64,000 nucleotides of DNA from Rhabditophanes sp. KR3021 (Eukaryota > Nematoda > Chromadorea > Rhabditida > Alloionematidae), in the NCBI GenBank assembly GCA_963281155.1, contig CAUJLY010000006.1, positions 9,052,001 through 9,116,000 of the forward strand, written 5' to 3'. Below are positions 34,661-62,369 of this stretch, piece by piece (positions within the stretch are counted from its first letter, which is position 1; each line of letters starts with the position of its first letter). Under the pieces are notes generated by a model. The model searched no databases and was not told the origin of the DNA. It saw nothing but the letters and a program-made list of their open reading frames with translations. Both the position numbers and the translations under genes were made by a program.

Positions 34661-37600
34661 GTGAGCAATTTTATAACCAAAACTTTAAACTTAAATTTAT
34701 AAATAGGACTAAAGTTCTTAATTGCATCAATAGAACCTAAAATTATATGTTTCATAAATAGAACCAAAATTCTAAATTATTTCATAAACGAAACCAAATG
34801 TTCCAAAAACATATATTTAACAAGAAAAACTTTGTGTACATCTTTGCAACGTCTCTGAGTTTGATATCAAGGGTGATATTCTTATTCAATAAAAATACAT
34901 CAAATATTTATGCATACGTTTGGTGGTACATTTCTAAAAGCAAAACAGTCTTATGTTTCTGATTTCGATAGTATCAAAAAAGTTATTTACAAATATATTT
35001 GATAATACAATATAAATGTATATCAAAATTTATAATTAAACTGCTTATCTGCACATCAATGGGTGTCACTTGGTTCCGTCTAGCTTAATATTATGTATAA
35101 ATTAATTTAGCCACTTTATTAGTTAAAAAAAGTTATGTCAAAATTTAATGTATCAATCTTATGACCCATAAATCAAACTAAAATTAGCTTTAAGGCATTT
35201 TAAATTTGTTTTTTCCTGGTTCGGATTACTTTAATTAAACTCATTTTTGGTATATTTCATTTTATATAGGGATTTTATGATGGATTGATAATATGTTTCA
35301 CAAGATATATACTATTTATTAAAAAAATGATATAATCATAGTATATACTTAAATTGACAATCAAATAGATGTAGAAGGATTAGTATGGTTGTGTAATATT
35401 GTTGACAACTTATAATATATATTTTTAATAATTAAACCTTTATGGAGTATGTCCATTTTAAGTAAATTCTTAAAAAAGAGACTCCAAATTGCCAACAAAA
35501 TGTCATGTAGGGTGTTTTTATTTTTATGTCATTTCAAATTTAAAGCAAGCAAACTGGCATGTTATTTAAAATTATTTATAAAATTTACTTATACGTACAT
35601 TTTTTGCATTTGAAGTTAGTTTAAGCTTAAAAAGATGATGAATATACAGAAGTATATTTTTTGTCAAACACATCTTGCTTTGAGTTGTCTTTAATCGAAA
35701 TTGGACAAATTATATTCTATCCTTCATCATTATATATTTATTTATATTTGGATATATTCAAATATAGTCATATATTATAGTAATATTTTCCTAACCTTAC
35801 CACGTTCATTTTCTGATCTACTAATTAAATACATTTGGTAAGAGGATTCAAAGTGAGAAGCTGCATTTAATCTGAGCAGTTAATTTCGTTTACTTTTCTT
35901 TAACTCTTATTTCATCAACAACATATATTTACGTTGCCTCATTAATTGTATATATACATCACTTTATCTTACTTTTTCACATGTAAGTTTTATCCAATTG
36001 TGCATAAATATTTGGGAATGAATGAAACAATGGTGTTTTATTTCTTTCCTAATGGTCCACTCTTTTTTAGGCAGTATCTTTTGACAGCATTCACTCCATT
36101 CTCCATCCCCATGATTATAAACAAATTTGGGGAGAAACTTGTAGATGCTTTAATTAATTAAACATAATTTGTGAGGTACTTCATCTTTTCTATTATTTTA
36201 ATATTATACTTGCTAATTTAAAGAGACCAACAATTATTTTCTTATTGTCATTTAAAAACAAAAGAACGTATGCAATAACTTTTGCCAAACAAACAAATTC
36301 AATTTTCAATAAAGCGAAATTGATGCTTTTATATAAGAAGGAGATATATACATATAATAATATTTGTCAAATCTTTAACCACACAATATGTTAAATTTTA
36401 AAAATAAAACAAATTTAAATTTGTCTATTTAGTTATTCCTAATTTTTGTTTTACGGCATTTATTACACATCCCGATTTTATTGAATGATCTCATAATTTC
36501 GTAATAAAATGAAATTCAACTTAAAGTATATTAAATATTTACTTGTTATTTATGCTATAATAATGTCATATTTTCAATGATTGCAGACATTATTATAATA
36601 ACTCGATATTATATTTATTGGTAATCACGCTTTTTTGATATATCTCTACTAATCATTAAGTTGTAGTACAAAAGTAGGTGTTTATTCCATGTAATTCATT
36701 CACTTTTTTTTGTTGACAATGTATCCTGTAAACGCTATCACCCATAAAACTTTTTTATTCAATTTAAACATATAAGCTCACCAAAAGATGGTATATATCA
36801 TTCTATTTATAGTTTTTACATTTTAGTTAATTGAAATTGACTAAATTAACCATTATACTTGTTACTTTTTGGTCTCCTTAAACAATATTTTGTAAAGTAT
36901 TTGTGGAATCTTGAGGATGAATATTTATCTATTATTCATTCATCTGAAAATAACAAAGATTTTGATGAAAAATTGTGATGTAGTTACCTCAAATTAGATA
37001 AAAATTACAACTAAGCATACATCAATATTCAATTTGCTAAAATAGCTAGATTCATATACTGATACCAGCATGGCTTTGTAATTTTGAAAAGTTTTTTGAT
37101 ATGATCACAGTGACGTTAGTAAGTTATTTTTAGCTACGACTCATCGCCCCATCAAAGGATACACACAGTGTGTTGGAATATATTGAAATACATTGCAATG
37201 TATTAGATTGTTGCCTTGTATTTATTTAAATAGGTTTTACTGATACAAATGACACTTTTTTATTTGATATTTATAAATATATTTTTGACATTTTTTATTC
37301 TCTCAAATAATGTTGCCCTCCTTCAATACAAATTGGAGCTAGCTTTAATGTTGCGAGACAATCAACAAAAGTAACATTTTTTACTTGTAAACATCAATTT
37401 TTTGTTGTTGCTTTATGTGTATTATTATGATTATATTAGCAAAATGAAAAATAGATGATAATGAGTTTGTTTTTATAATGATGTAAAGCACGGCTTGGCA
37501 TATATGCTTTCTGCAATTGATTTAAAATAAAAACAAAGTGAAGAAGTAATTTTTATGGTTTTAAACACTTGTTAACGTTTAAATAGATGCCACTCATAAA

Positions 37601-40600
37601 TGTTGTTAGGAAGCTTGTAAATATTTATTTCTAAGACCTATTTATCCTTTTATTCAACTATGCTAATATTTTTTAGAAGCCACTAGAGTCTGATATCTTT
37701 CGGGAGCAAAGTTTCCGTGTGCCTTTAATGCCGTACCCGCTTTTTCCCATTTATTTATTTCTTTATTTTAAAATATAAATACATTATTCAGGTTCTTTAT
37801 AGTATTTTGAATATTTTCCCTATTTTGTTCCTTGTTCCTTGTTTGTTGCTTTTTCTTATTTAATGCCAGCACTACAAACTTTTATTCTCAAATATATGCA
37901 TATATATTTTTTGCCCTTCTCTTCTTTTCAACTTACTTTATCAATCCTAAAAAAGAAAGCACTAAGCCCTGTAGTACAGCTACTACTACGTTTCCGTTTT
38001 TGTCTTCTTCCCTTCTTTAGGTCTCTCCTTATGTATTTGAGTCAACTTTGATAAAAATACCAAAATTGTAGGCAAGTGTTTGGGTTGTGGAAAGAGCCAT
38101 GCTCTCTCAGACTCAATGCTTTTACTAGATATATGTATGATATTTGTTCTAGGATACTCAGTCTTCTGAATGACACATTCAAATATATCTCAGTTTTTAT
38201 ACATCTCATATAGCCTTAAGTTAAAACTCGAAAAGATACACCAATTTTTGTTATGACCACCAGTCAAAATATTTAACCCAAACAGTGTCCAATCCAAATC
38301 AGAAATCTTCAACTTTTCGATTCCATTTTCGTATTATTTAATGAATGGTTGGGCACTCTCAAAGTTTGGTTAATATTTTATGGGAATGTCACACTTTCAG
38401 CTACTGATCTTTTAAATTATTCAACAAAATATTATTTTACAGTTAAATTACTTTTTGTTATGTGTTTAAATTAATGAATATTTTATAAGACTCTTTTTCG
38501 AACTACACGCCATAACAATAATCATAAATGCTAAATTTGATCCCGTCAACGTATTAAAATGTATTGCAACATATTAAAAAGTAAAAGGTAGCAGTAGAGT
38601 CGTACTTCTTCATATATAGGTAAACTGTCAGTCTACTCCAAAGCAATTTGTTAAATTAACAAGATCAAAATGGAGTTTTTCGAAAATGATTTAACTTTTT
38701 ATCTTTTCACATAAACGAATGGGAATAATGGTATAGGAGTTTGGTGAGCAACTTTTTATAATTTGCGTCCATCAAAAATTACATCTTTGACGCATCCATT
38801 TACCCTTTATTAAAATTTATTGTTTTAGAATTTTATAAGGCAAATTAAATTTAGAAATGTATCAATTTTTGATAATACTACATCTTTATATATTAAATTC
38901 ATGTTCATTTTTTCATCAAAACGAGATTACTCTTACGCTACTTTATAAGCACCCAAACAACTACCACTATGTAACATCGATAGATGCTCTGCATTTTATT
39001 ATGCTTGTCACATTTTAAAATTTAACTTTCGCGTATTAATGCATTTTATATATGCAGAAAGTATTTGTACAATTACATCCTAATTCACAAATTATTAATT
39101 TTGACGACGACAACTTGATACATGATCTACAACTGACACTATTTTCACTTCTTTTTTGCCGTTATCCTCTGTTCAACTATTTTCGTTGAAACTACATTCA
39201 TTTTCCCAAATTACAGGATGCAAAAAAAACGTTTAACTATTGCCATACTCCTAAGCTTGGGGTGCTTTTAAACAAACAGAAGCTTTTTACATTTGGATGT
39301 ATCCATGATGTTGTTAAAAAATGTATATTTATATGCCATGTAAATAATTAAAACTGTTTGATTAATATCATATTTATTTGTCAATAGATAAGTCTGCAAT
39401 TTTAAGAACTGGCTCATTGATTATTGCAAGGAAAAAAATTGCCAAAACCGTTAAATAAGAAAAGACGATAACGATAACATTTTTATCGAACAAAAGAAAC
39501 TCTAAAGTTTGTTACTTCTATTCTTTCTTGTGCGACATTATGTAACCATAATATTTGTGTGATGTGACTGCGCAACACTTTGATATGTGGCTCTTTTTCC
39601 TCTTTGCTATTAAGTTTGAAGATACAAGTACACACTATCTATCTTAGTCATAATTCACAAACTCTTTCAGGATTTGCTATTAAACTGTTTGATCTTCCAA
39701 TTGACTACTATTCATTTCACACCCACATCAAAAAATCACCCATAATAAATACCTGTTGTCTTCTTTTGGTGGTTAGCATGAAGCATGGGTGCTGGTGCTG
39801 CATAATTTAAAGAATTAGATATGATCACTCCAAAAGTGATTTTAAAATATTAGCCTATAATTCTTGTCAACGTTAACGCAATTTTTGATAAAGACTTTAA
39901 TACCATTCGTTTATGACATAACATTCTATATAATACTTGTCTTTTTACACTTATTATCGTCAAAAGCCAACATAAACAATTTATAATTTATATTACACGA
40001 AATTTGGTTATACAAAGCTCATAATTAGAAATTATTCGCTTGATTCAAATAAATGTAGATATTTTTTTAACTAAGTCTAGTTGATCTCCGCAATTTAAAG
40101 GAGAGTGATATTTTCACATTCTTCCAATTTTCTTGTCCTTTTTGCCTTATGTTAGAGAGTTTACAATGTTACAATGAAGCTATATCTTAAACTTTAAATG
40201 CATCTAAAGCCTTTTTGTGATGTGATATTAAAGATGAGCCAGAGATTGCGTTATTTTTGTGTTTGCTAAACCGTATTTTTGCCACATTCAGCTTAAAAAA
40301 TGGTTGTTTTCTAGTTGCAACCATTTTCCGCATTACCACTTTTCTACCCGCAACATTTTTCATTTATTTATAGCTTCATGAAGAAGAAGTTTCAATCTTG
40401 TTGACTTCTCTTCAATTAAATTTTTTCATTCAAATTATAATACAATCACTAAAAGATGTCTAATTTGTACTCATAAAAAATACACTTTTATTATCTAATT
40501 CTAATTAATTTAATAGTCATGTAAAAATAGCTTTTACATAACACTTTTTGATCAACCGAATCAACCATTATCACCCAATTAGCTTTTTATAATTTTCTTA

Positions 40601-42662
40601 AAATTTAATATCCTTTCGCAGCACATCTAATCATGTACATTAAATTCAGCATCATCTACACAAATAAATAGTCTTGCTTATCAATAAATGCGTGATCGTT
40701 GCAGCAATTACTTTTAGTTACACATTTTTGAATATATCTATACATATTTACATCCCTATTCATTCACCCATCCTGCTTGACACCGAATTTTTTAATTATA
40801 GTAAGAGTAAAAAGTATTGTTTATCAATTTTCAAACGTCTTTACCATTGAAAACTTTTACATGCAATATATAATAGTTTATTCGGATTATATTTCATTTT
40901 TAACAACTAAACTGTTTCCGGTTTGCTTAACTTAATCCTGACTTTTTTAAATCTAATGGTAGTGTGGTTTTGACAAAAAACCTTTGATTGCTTTAAATAA
41001 ATGTCGTTTTAAGTTTCTAGTACATTAGTAAAAATGTTGTTGATATATACTTTTTGGGTAAAATAGTTACATTGCCTTTCAAAATAACATCTTTTGACAT
41101 TTCGAAGTGATGAATAAAAAATTGATTTAAATTTATTCATATGAAAGACTATTCAACATTCACCACAAATAATCCTTTACTAGTGGTCAGTAGTAAATAA
41201 TTAGATGAAGATTCAATTATGCTATTTGCATTCCCAATTCCCAGTGCCACTACCTTTTAAATTCAATTTGAATCTTTAACCTTCCTTATTTTAGTCATTG
41301 GCGGCAATTTTTATATCTCTACTTAAAGTTATTTAATTAAATATTGTATAATTTTGTTATTAAATAGAAATTATTTACAAATGATGCTGCCATATCTACT
41401 CACATACATACCACATTCACACTCAAAAATAATAAGCTCCGTTTGAATTAACGATGTCATATTCTCTTTGATATTTATACGATATGAAATTCATATATGA
41501 ATATATAGAAATGTATATTTAATAATACCTTTTAAACAGTTAAATTTGAGTATTTATTTTATTATCGGCGTGAAGCTCATTGATACTTCTTTTTACTATT
41601 TTACAACTAATAAACCATCATCAGTACACTTTAAATTAATACAAAATTTATTTAACACTTTTACAAAACAATTTTTCTCTCGCCATTTTAATATATACAT
41701 CATTTACTTCTGATATTAGTCACATATATACAAATATGTTTAAAGTTTATATTGAATACCAAATACTCTTATCATCTAATTTTTGCTGCCATTTTATATG
41801 TTCATATTAATGTAATATACTTTTCGTTATATATTTTGATGTTCTTTAAATGTTGCAATTGCTAAAAAGGAGCAAAGAATAGCTATAGGTGAATTATGAT
41901 ATTTGCACACCAACATATACAAATTTTATTTGTCATTTAATAAAAGTTTCAATTTTCCGTGCTTTATATTGTATTGATATGTGCCATTAAATAATTTAAC
42001 ACACACCTTCTTCAGTTTTGATACCAAGAAAAGAGAGATACCCTTCGACTGATTTACTAGTACTAACCAGTGTGTAAGTCAATCTTGTAAGCTGTAATTT
42101 AAACTTGCATGGAAGGGAATGAATGCCATTTTAAAAAAATCAAAGTCTAAGGAAACTGTACTTATTAACAAGAAGATCCCGGCTTCACCCGAATCGATTT
42201 TCTTTTGAGTATTATTTGCTATCCTTAACCATCAGATAACCGTAACTACTAGCCATAACTGATAAGAGAGCAAATTTTGTCTTGCTGTACTTTTATCTTC
42301 TAAAATATATTATTAATATATTTATTCTTCAACAAAAGAGAGAGACAAAAATATTCCTGAATTAATATTATTAATCAAGCACTTTTCCACCTATTCGCTA
42401 CCAACCAAATAACTTGTTAATCAACAAACTTTTGGCACAAGTTTAATAAACAAACCACTTATTTCCATACATTCTATTGCAACAAAAATTTGATTTTTTT
42501 CAAAAAGACACCATATTCAACAACTATATTAAACCTCAACATACACCAAACCATTTGTTAATCACTACTTCTATTATTTTGAACCAACCCAACCTAAAAA
42601 CTACCATACCTATACTTCGACAACACCTACAAACAACCATTGAACTTTAACATTTTACACTA
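34661..42662. other. Large intronic/inter-exon region of the kin-1 locus
   Basis: Very A+T-rich. Two small coding-like patches are noted but not called: 37677..~37776 (after ttttttag; KPLESDIFREQSFRVPLMPY, unusually G+C-rich) and ~42124..42213 (MNAILKKSKSKETVLINKK.., no suitable donor). Otherwise nothing is recognised. Confidence 0.4.
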
Positions 42663-56629
<13,967 letters not shown>

Positions 56630-58770
56630 ATTATCATCTTTTACCCCCGTTTGTTGGATACAAAAATAAAACAAGAATGTAATGATGACAACAAGGCCAA
56701 TAATAATCTTCGTCATGTATTGTATTCAAATTTAAATTTCTTCATCACCACCTATGTCTCTCTATTCATTTTCAAGACAAGAAAAGAGACATATGTATCT
56801 ACATATATTTCCACCAATAGACGTATGTATGTAAATTTTATATATTATTAAGAAGATTCTCTCTCAATCAAAGATTTTCATAATATAAAGATTCTGTAGC
56901 CAACTAAAAAACATTCAAAGTATATATAAATATTTGTAGCCAATTCAACAATTACCAAATAATAGAATAGTATCTTAACACTGAGAAAGATCTTTTGTGT
57001 TCTTTCCCAAATTTGTCAACATTCAATAAGGTTCCTGATACACACACCATCGATAGACGATTCAAATTTTTATTAATTAAGAAACCACGATCAAATGAAG
57101 CAAAATAGGTGTAGAAGACTGGTCAAAAAGAACTATAATTAATAATAAATATTTAATTTTGTCATTATTTAGTATATATTTTATTTCTCAATTAATGTTG
57201 TACTCAATTTAAATGTGTTTAGTATAAGACAAATATTAATTCATCCAAGACTATGCTTCTTTTAATACTCACAAGCTCGATTCTACTTTATTGTAATATT
57301 TTGTTCTTCTTATATTAACCTTATCTCTATCTGAAACTTGCCCTGGTTCAATTTATATTAACTTCAAAATTTGGCCAATTGACAAAAGTTGCCATGAACT
57401 TTGTTGATATTATGCGATGTTATTACTTGTATTATAGTAAACTTAATGACAATATATGTTTTAGAAAATATATCTCTCTCTATTCTATCTTTCGCAAAAG
57501 ATTTTCTCCAAACTTTACTATCTTCTTCATCAAAACTTTTTTAGAATGCCCTTATATAAAGCCTCTTGACAATAACTAAATTTCTCTCTTTTATGTAACG
57601 ACAAATTAAGAAAAGAAACTTTTTTGATAAATCTTCTGATTTTGTATATCTGTCATCATGTTTCATAGTATTTTTAATTTCTAAAAAATGTTGTCATCAT
57701 TCTTTTACATTTATTTTGTTTTTCGAAGTGGTAAAATATAGTTGTCATTTGATGTAAAGTGTTTTTTGTTCTCATCTTCAGCAACTTAATTTGTTGACTT
57801 TTTATTTAAAAAAAGAATGATTGGGTTAAATGTACCTTTCCGAACATGCACGTACACACTCTTCCTGTCAAGATGCGGGAAACAATGGCAACAAATGTAA
57901 GCAAAATGAAGACTGGTTCAAAGTTTAACAACTAATCTTTTTATATTTTTAAATTTCTCCCTATTATAATATATTATTCAACCTAAGCCTCTGATTAAAC
58001 TTAATTTTTGTCAAATTAACTCCTCATCAAACTTATTTTCTTATTATATTATTCATTTGATGCCATCTCTACATAATGATGTTTTAAAATTTCTCTCCTT
58101 TTGAAAAACATCTTATCCATTTTTGTCTCTCTTCCACATACCAACTTATTAAATATATAATTATACTTTTATTTTTTTCTCTTCTATTAGTTACTATTAT
58201 TGGCTTTAATAGTTTAGCAATAGTGATATACATAATTTTTCTAATAAATTGATAGATATTGAAGAATGTATTTTATTGTTTAAAAATGAATTACAAATAA
58301 TCATGAACAATTATCATAAGCTCTATAATTAGATCATAAAAACTAAGTATACATTCGATCAGGTAAGAAGTTCATTTAAATATTATGGTTAGAATGCCCA
58401 CCAAATTGCTATTGGTTTTGTGCAGCATTGTTAGTTGATGATATTTGGTTTTAAAGACTCATGGAATAAGTTAAGACGATTTATCGAATATTTTACTGGA
58501 ATTGTTTCGAGATTGATATCAAGGTTTGGGGGTGGATAAGAGAGATTTTTGGTGAAGACTTGGCTTGCTATTTAAAAGTGCTATGGTGTTGCAAGTTGGA
58601 TATTGTGGTGGAAGTAGTTGATTTTAATATGTCTTGCAAATATGTTTCAATAGTTGATTGTGACCGTAGGAATAAAGTATCGTTGTTACAGTTTAGAAGG
58701 AGTCCTCTAAAAAGCAATAAAACGTACCATCAACAAAATGATTCCCACAGCACCTTTACCATTAGTTACA
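56630..58770. other. Intergenic between convergent kin-1 and GPCR genes
   Basis: Holds the kin-1 3' UTR (AATAAA near 56667) and the 3' flank of the receptor gene. A 93-codon + strand frame (58560..58841) overlaps the receptor 3' end and is taken as chance. Otherwise A+T-rich. Confidence 0.5.
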
Positions 58771-59948
58771 TTATACGACTTGTTCGTCTACCTCACTGGG
58801 CAACAGACTTTGCGACTGCTGGGATGGTTTTAATTTTTTGAGGAAACTCATTTCCATCAAGGGTTCAGAGGCGATTCTGTCCACACTGTTTTCGGAGTCT
58901 TCCATTCTAGGTATCCAATTTGGCAATATATCACGGATGTCACGAATTCTCCAGGCGTAGAAAAGCCAGTTGAATGAGCAGTTGATGTAGGGCAGGATGT
59001 AGGAAAATACGAACATTTTCCAGTATGAGTTGTTTTTGTTGAGGTCTTCGTATCCTAGTAGTTGTATGATGGCTGGCATGGTTTGGAAGATCCAGTGTGG
59101 TGTCCAGCACAAAAAGTGAAAGATGAAGAGTCTGATTATTGTGCTGATGACCTTGTTCATGCGTCTAGTTCCTTGTGGGGTAGTTTGAGATGGGTTTCGG
59201 AAGGAGGAAGTAGTGTCACAGTGCCGGTAGAGTTGGACGTAGCAAACAGTTGAGACCACTGTTGGAATCAGGTAGATGGTTAGGAAGGCGTAAAGAGGAA
59301 ACGAAATTGCTGTCTCCTCTGGAATGATAGTCAAGCAAATTCCTTCTTTAGTTTTGGCTTTGTCCTTCAATGCGACGCTGATCAAGATTAGGGTGGTGTG
59401 TTTCATTTGGTATCCAATTACAGGCACATACAAGACAAGGATAAGTCCGAAAAGAGGAATCAAAAAGCAGTATTTCTGGTGGCCTTTTTGATGAATGTTT
59501 TGGCAGGTGATGAGGTATCTGACAATGGCGATTATCATTGTATGGACAGGGGAGAATTCTTTTCCACCAGTATCAAGTAAGGTAATCAATTTGCAGGTCT
59601 TTAATTACTTAAAGTAATTCAAATGAACAAAAACTTACATTGTCACCAAATGGGAAATTCCCTAAGATGTAAGTAAATATCGAAACAGGCATTGTTAGCA
59701 TAACTAACAGATCATTCAAAGAAAAGAAAGCAATTAAAACTCTCATACATCTCGTAGCATCATCAATCGCCCTAAAAGAGCTTCTTGAGCTAAATAATTC
59801 CTTTGTTCGGCTAAATTCAAACTTTATGTTTATATCGTTAACCCCTAACTTACCTAAATAAATAGAATAGTACCAAAGCATTAGCAAAAACGCCAACCAC
59901 AAACAAGATAGTAAAGACCACCAGAATAAACGATTGTTCCAGATTCAT
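58771..59948 (-). CDS. Class A (rhodopsin-like) G-protein-coupled receptor, probably neuropeptide type
   Basis: Exons (minus): 59854..59948, 59639..59810, 58771..59598; introns 43 and 40 bp; 364 aa. Seven hydrophobic segments fit: TM1 FILVVFTILFVVGVFANALV, TM2 LIAFFSLNDLLVMLTMPVSI (Asp 65, the conserved 2.50 position), TM3 preceded by Cys 91, ECL2 Cys ~177 (GICLTI) as its likely disulphide partner, TM6 FHFLCWTPHWIF (CWxP, ~253), TM7 PYINCSFNWLFYAW. The acceptor of exon 3 was set at 59599 because it restores TCKLITLLD with the conserved Cys. Departures: E/DRY reads VRY (res 115-117) and NPxxY reads N-W-L-F-Y. The ~70-residue C-terminal tail is Ser-rich. The ligand family cannot be assigned; the architecture suits nematode peptide receptors. 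Confidence 0.88.
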
Positions 59949-62156
59949 CTTTGTCGTCTCAAAAATAATTAGCACAATAATATGTTGTTGGTAATTTTTA
60001 CGACTATGAAAAAGATAAAAATTATGATTTTTGAAGATACACTTAAAAGTATAGGAATACGCAAATAAGTACATAATAAAATAATGACGATTAGTAAAGT
60101 ATAATTTTGATCGTTAAAAATTAATTGGACCTCAGTCAGTTGTTTGCAAAAATGACATGTCTATAAGAAACTAATACCAAAAAATAACAAATAAAGAGTT
60201 GTGGATTGAAAATTAAATTAAATAAAACAATTACATTCCATCATATTTAAAATATTTGGTTAGTAAGTTTAAATCATATTGGTAGTAAAGGATGATGCGA
60301 TAACATTTAATATATTAAGCTACTAATCTATTAAAGAAATTCCTTAAGTGTCAAACAAAAAAGGAATAGCTGGATCATGAATCATTTGCGATTGAATAGG
60401 TTAGAATCTTTGGGTGATTAAAAAAATGTTATAATATTAAACTATATAACAGTGTCCAAAAGTTCTACAAGCTTAAATATACTTTTGATCTGGTAATGAT
60501 ACCAAAATGTTATTTTATTCTTAGGCTTGAATATGATCCTATTACGCCTATTTAATTATTTTTCGGTGATAACAAATACGTATATCTTCTCTTATGCTAA
60601 AATAGGAATTTTTTATTTTCATTAAAGTTATTTTAAAATAACAATACAAAGTGGCATTGTCTTCAAACTATGCTTACTTTGTATCTATATTATTTAAATA
60701 TGCGTTGGTGCCGATTCTAATTTGCCATGCAATGTTATTTTGTATGTTTCCCATTTTAATTATACATCTAATCATGTTTGGAACTTATTAATTATATTTT
60801 CAAATTAATACGAATATTAAATGATGTTTAACGTAAAATATATAAATCTACAACATTACTATAATCACCATCCTGTAATGTCAACCTTCTTTTTATTCAT
60901 AATCCAAAAAAATGTTATTTATGTTTATTTTTTGGTTCAACATACATATAAATAATATTCATTCACCCAAGTTGATGGATAGAAATTTGGCCCCAAGTTT
61001 TTAGAATGAGAAACAATTGTGTATATCGATATAGAATGATTAAAAAAGATATGTATATGTTTGATTATGATTAATAGTATAGAAATTAGAAGCGTACTAC
61101 AATCATTTACTACCAACTTTCATTCATCTACGTAAGATTTGGAACTAATTTTGGGTGTACAAAACACATTCATAGGAGTAAATCATACAAAAAGTGGTAA
61201 TCAGTAAAAAATAGTCAAAACATTTTTAGTACTGAAGGAAAACGTGACGCAATTTTGGAGATTTTAAGCATTGAAATAAGCTTTGATAATCTCAAAAAAT
61301 ATAGTCAAATATTCAATCTTTAATGCATGTATTTGATATAACAAAGGCAGGATAAAATTAGATGAAATATGAATTTGTGGCATTATTGGATCTAAAAATG
61401 CCCAGTCTACTAATATATATTTATTTGTCTATCAATTTACATTTTTATTTTTTCCTGTGTAAAGATCAAACTTTGACAATATTTTGAATCTATTTATAAT
61501 ATTAAAAATAACACTCATACATTTTGAATGTGCATCACAATAATTCCTTATTTATATGCTATTAGCCTCAAATAAACATTTTCTCACGCATACATCAAAA
61601 GTGATTGTTACGTTGGGTGCCTGTAAGTATATGTTTTTACTTAATTTCACACAAAAATTCATCATCTCATATTAATGTTAAATAATAACTTTTTTGTTTG
61701 ATTGCCGAAAACTGTCAAATGATTTAAGACAAGTATTTGTTATATGAATAATAATTCGAAGCAAGGATTATGAAAATAAAAGCCACATTCACATAATCAG
61801 TAATATGTTTCAATATAATAAACGAGGCACAATTAGGTGAAGGAGTTTAATAAAGGGAGTATAAGCCGTTGTTTATTAATATCTCATTTGTTTCCTTTTA
61901 ATATCTATTTTTTAACAAAAGACAACGGATAGATAGATAATTTACTATTTTTTGGATTATAAAGCAGTTATAATATGCTAGTAGATGCGTTTATTACAAA
62001 AATATTTATATATTCTGATATTTTTTATAATTTTAGGCATGGGTATATATTTAGGAGCAATTTATTTTCTTGATGGAATGGTACCTACGGAAACTTCGTT
62101 GATAGTATAGGTTATTGTACACATTTCACTTTTCAAGGAAGTTGTACTTATTAAAT
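59949..62156. other. Intergenic, A+T-rich
   Basis: Upstream of the receptor gene. The frame around 59850-60074 is only the extension of receptor exon 1. No exon, RNA gene or repeat was recognised. Confidence 0.5.
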
Positions 62157-62369
62157 TTATTTGTTTTCAATAAGTCTACTTAGTAAATGGAACCAAATAG
62201 TAACAAAAAATATTCGGTCAAAATCGGTATCATTATCTGTCGATGACGAATCATTCTTCCTATAAATAGTCTCCAGCTTATCATTTCTTAAAGAAAACTT
62301 TTCAACTAGTTCCCAACAAACAACTTTTTGTTTTAAGATTAAGTCCAAGAACGAAAGTTTAAATTGCAT
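62157..62369 (-). CDS. Candidate coding exon, 70 aa, possibly helical-bundle
   Basis: Open minus-strand frame with coding-like composition: VVCWELVEKFSLRNDKLETI followed by an acidic Ser/Asp stretch and IWFHLLSRLIENK then stop. The spacing of W-ELVEKF..L..I faintly recalls death-fold helices, but this is a guess. The frame extends upstream to CTAG|CAAGC (~62385), a possible acceptor. Another less A+T-rich patch with ttttcttag lies at ~62385-62417, and an ATG-led 50-codon frame (MESRLPLVGSVVFEDCF..) starts at 62876. I could not join these in phase. Confidence 0.3.
   Translation of the reverse strand: MQFKLSFLDLILKQKVVCWELVEKFSLRNDKLETIYRKNDSSSTDNDTDFDRIFFVTIWFHLLSRLIENK

Noticed and set aside
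35946..36161. 71-codon frame with an embedded acceptor (tttttag) near 36070
   Set aside because: Hydrophobic, A+T-driven composition and no linkable exon.
42124..42213. ATG-led frame MNAILKKSKSKETVLINKK as another kin-1 first exon
   Set aside because: Coding-like, but no phase-1 donor before its stop; the only GT sites give the wrong phase.
59062..59580. Plus-strand open frames over the GPCR
   Set aside because: Antisense shadows of the receptor exon.
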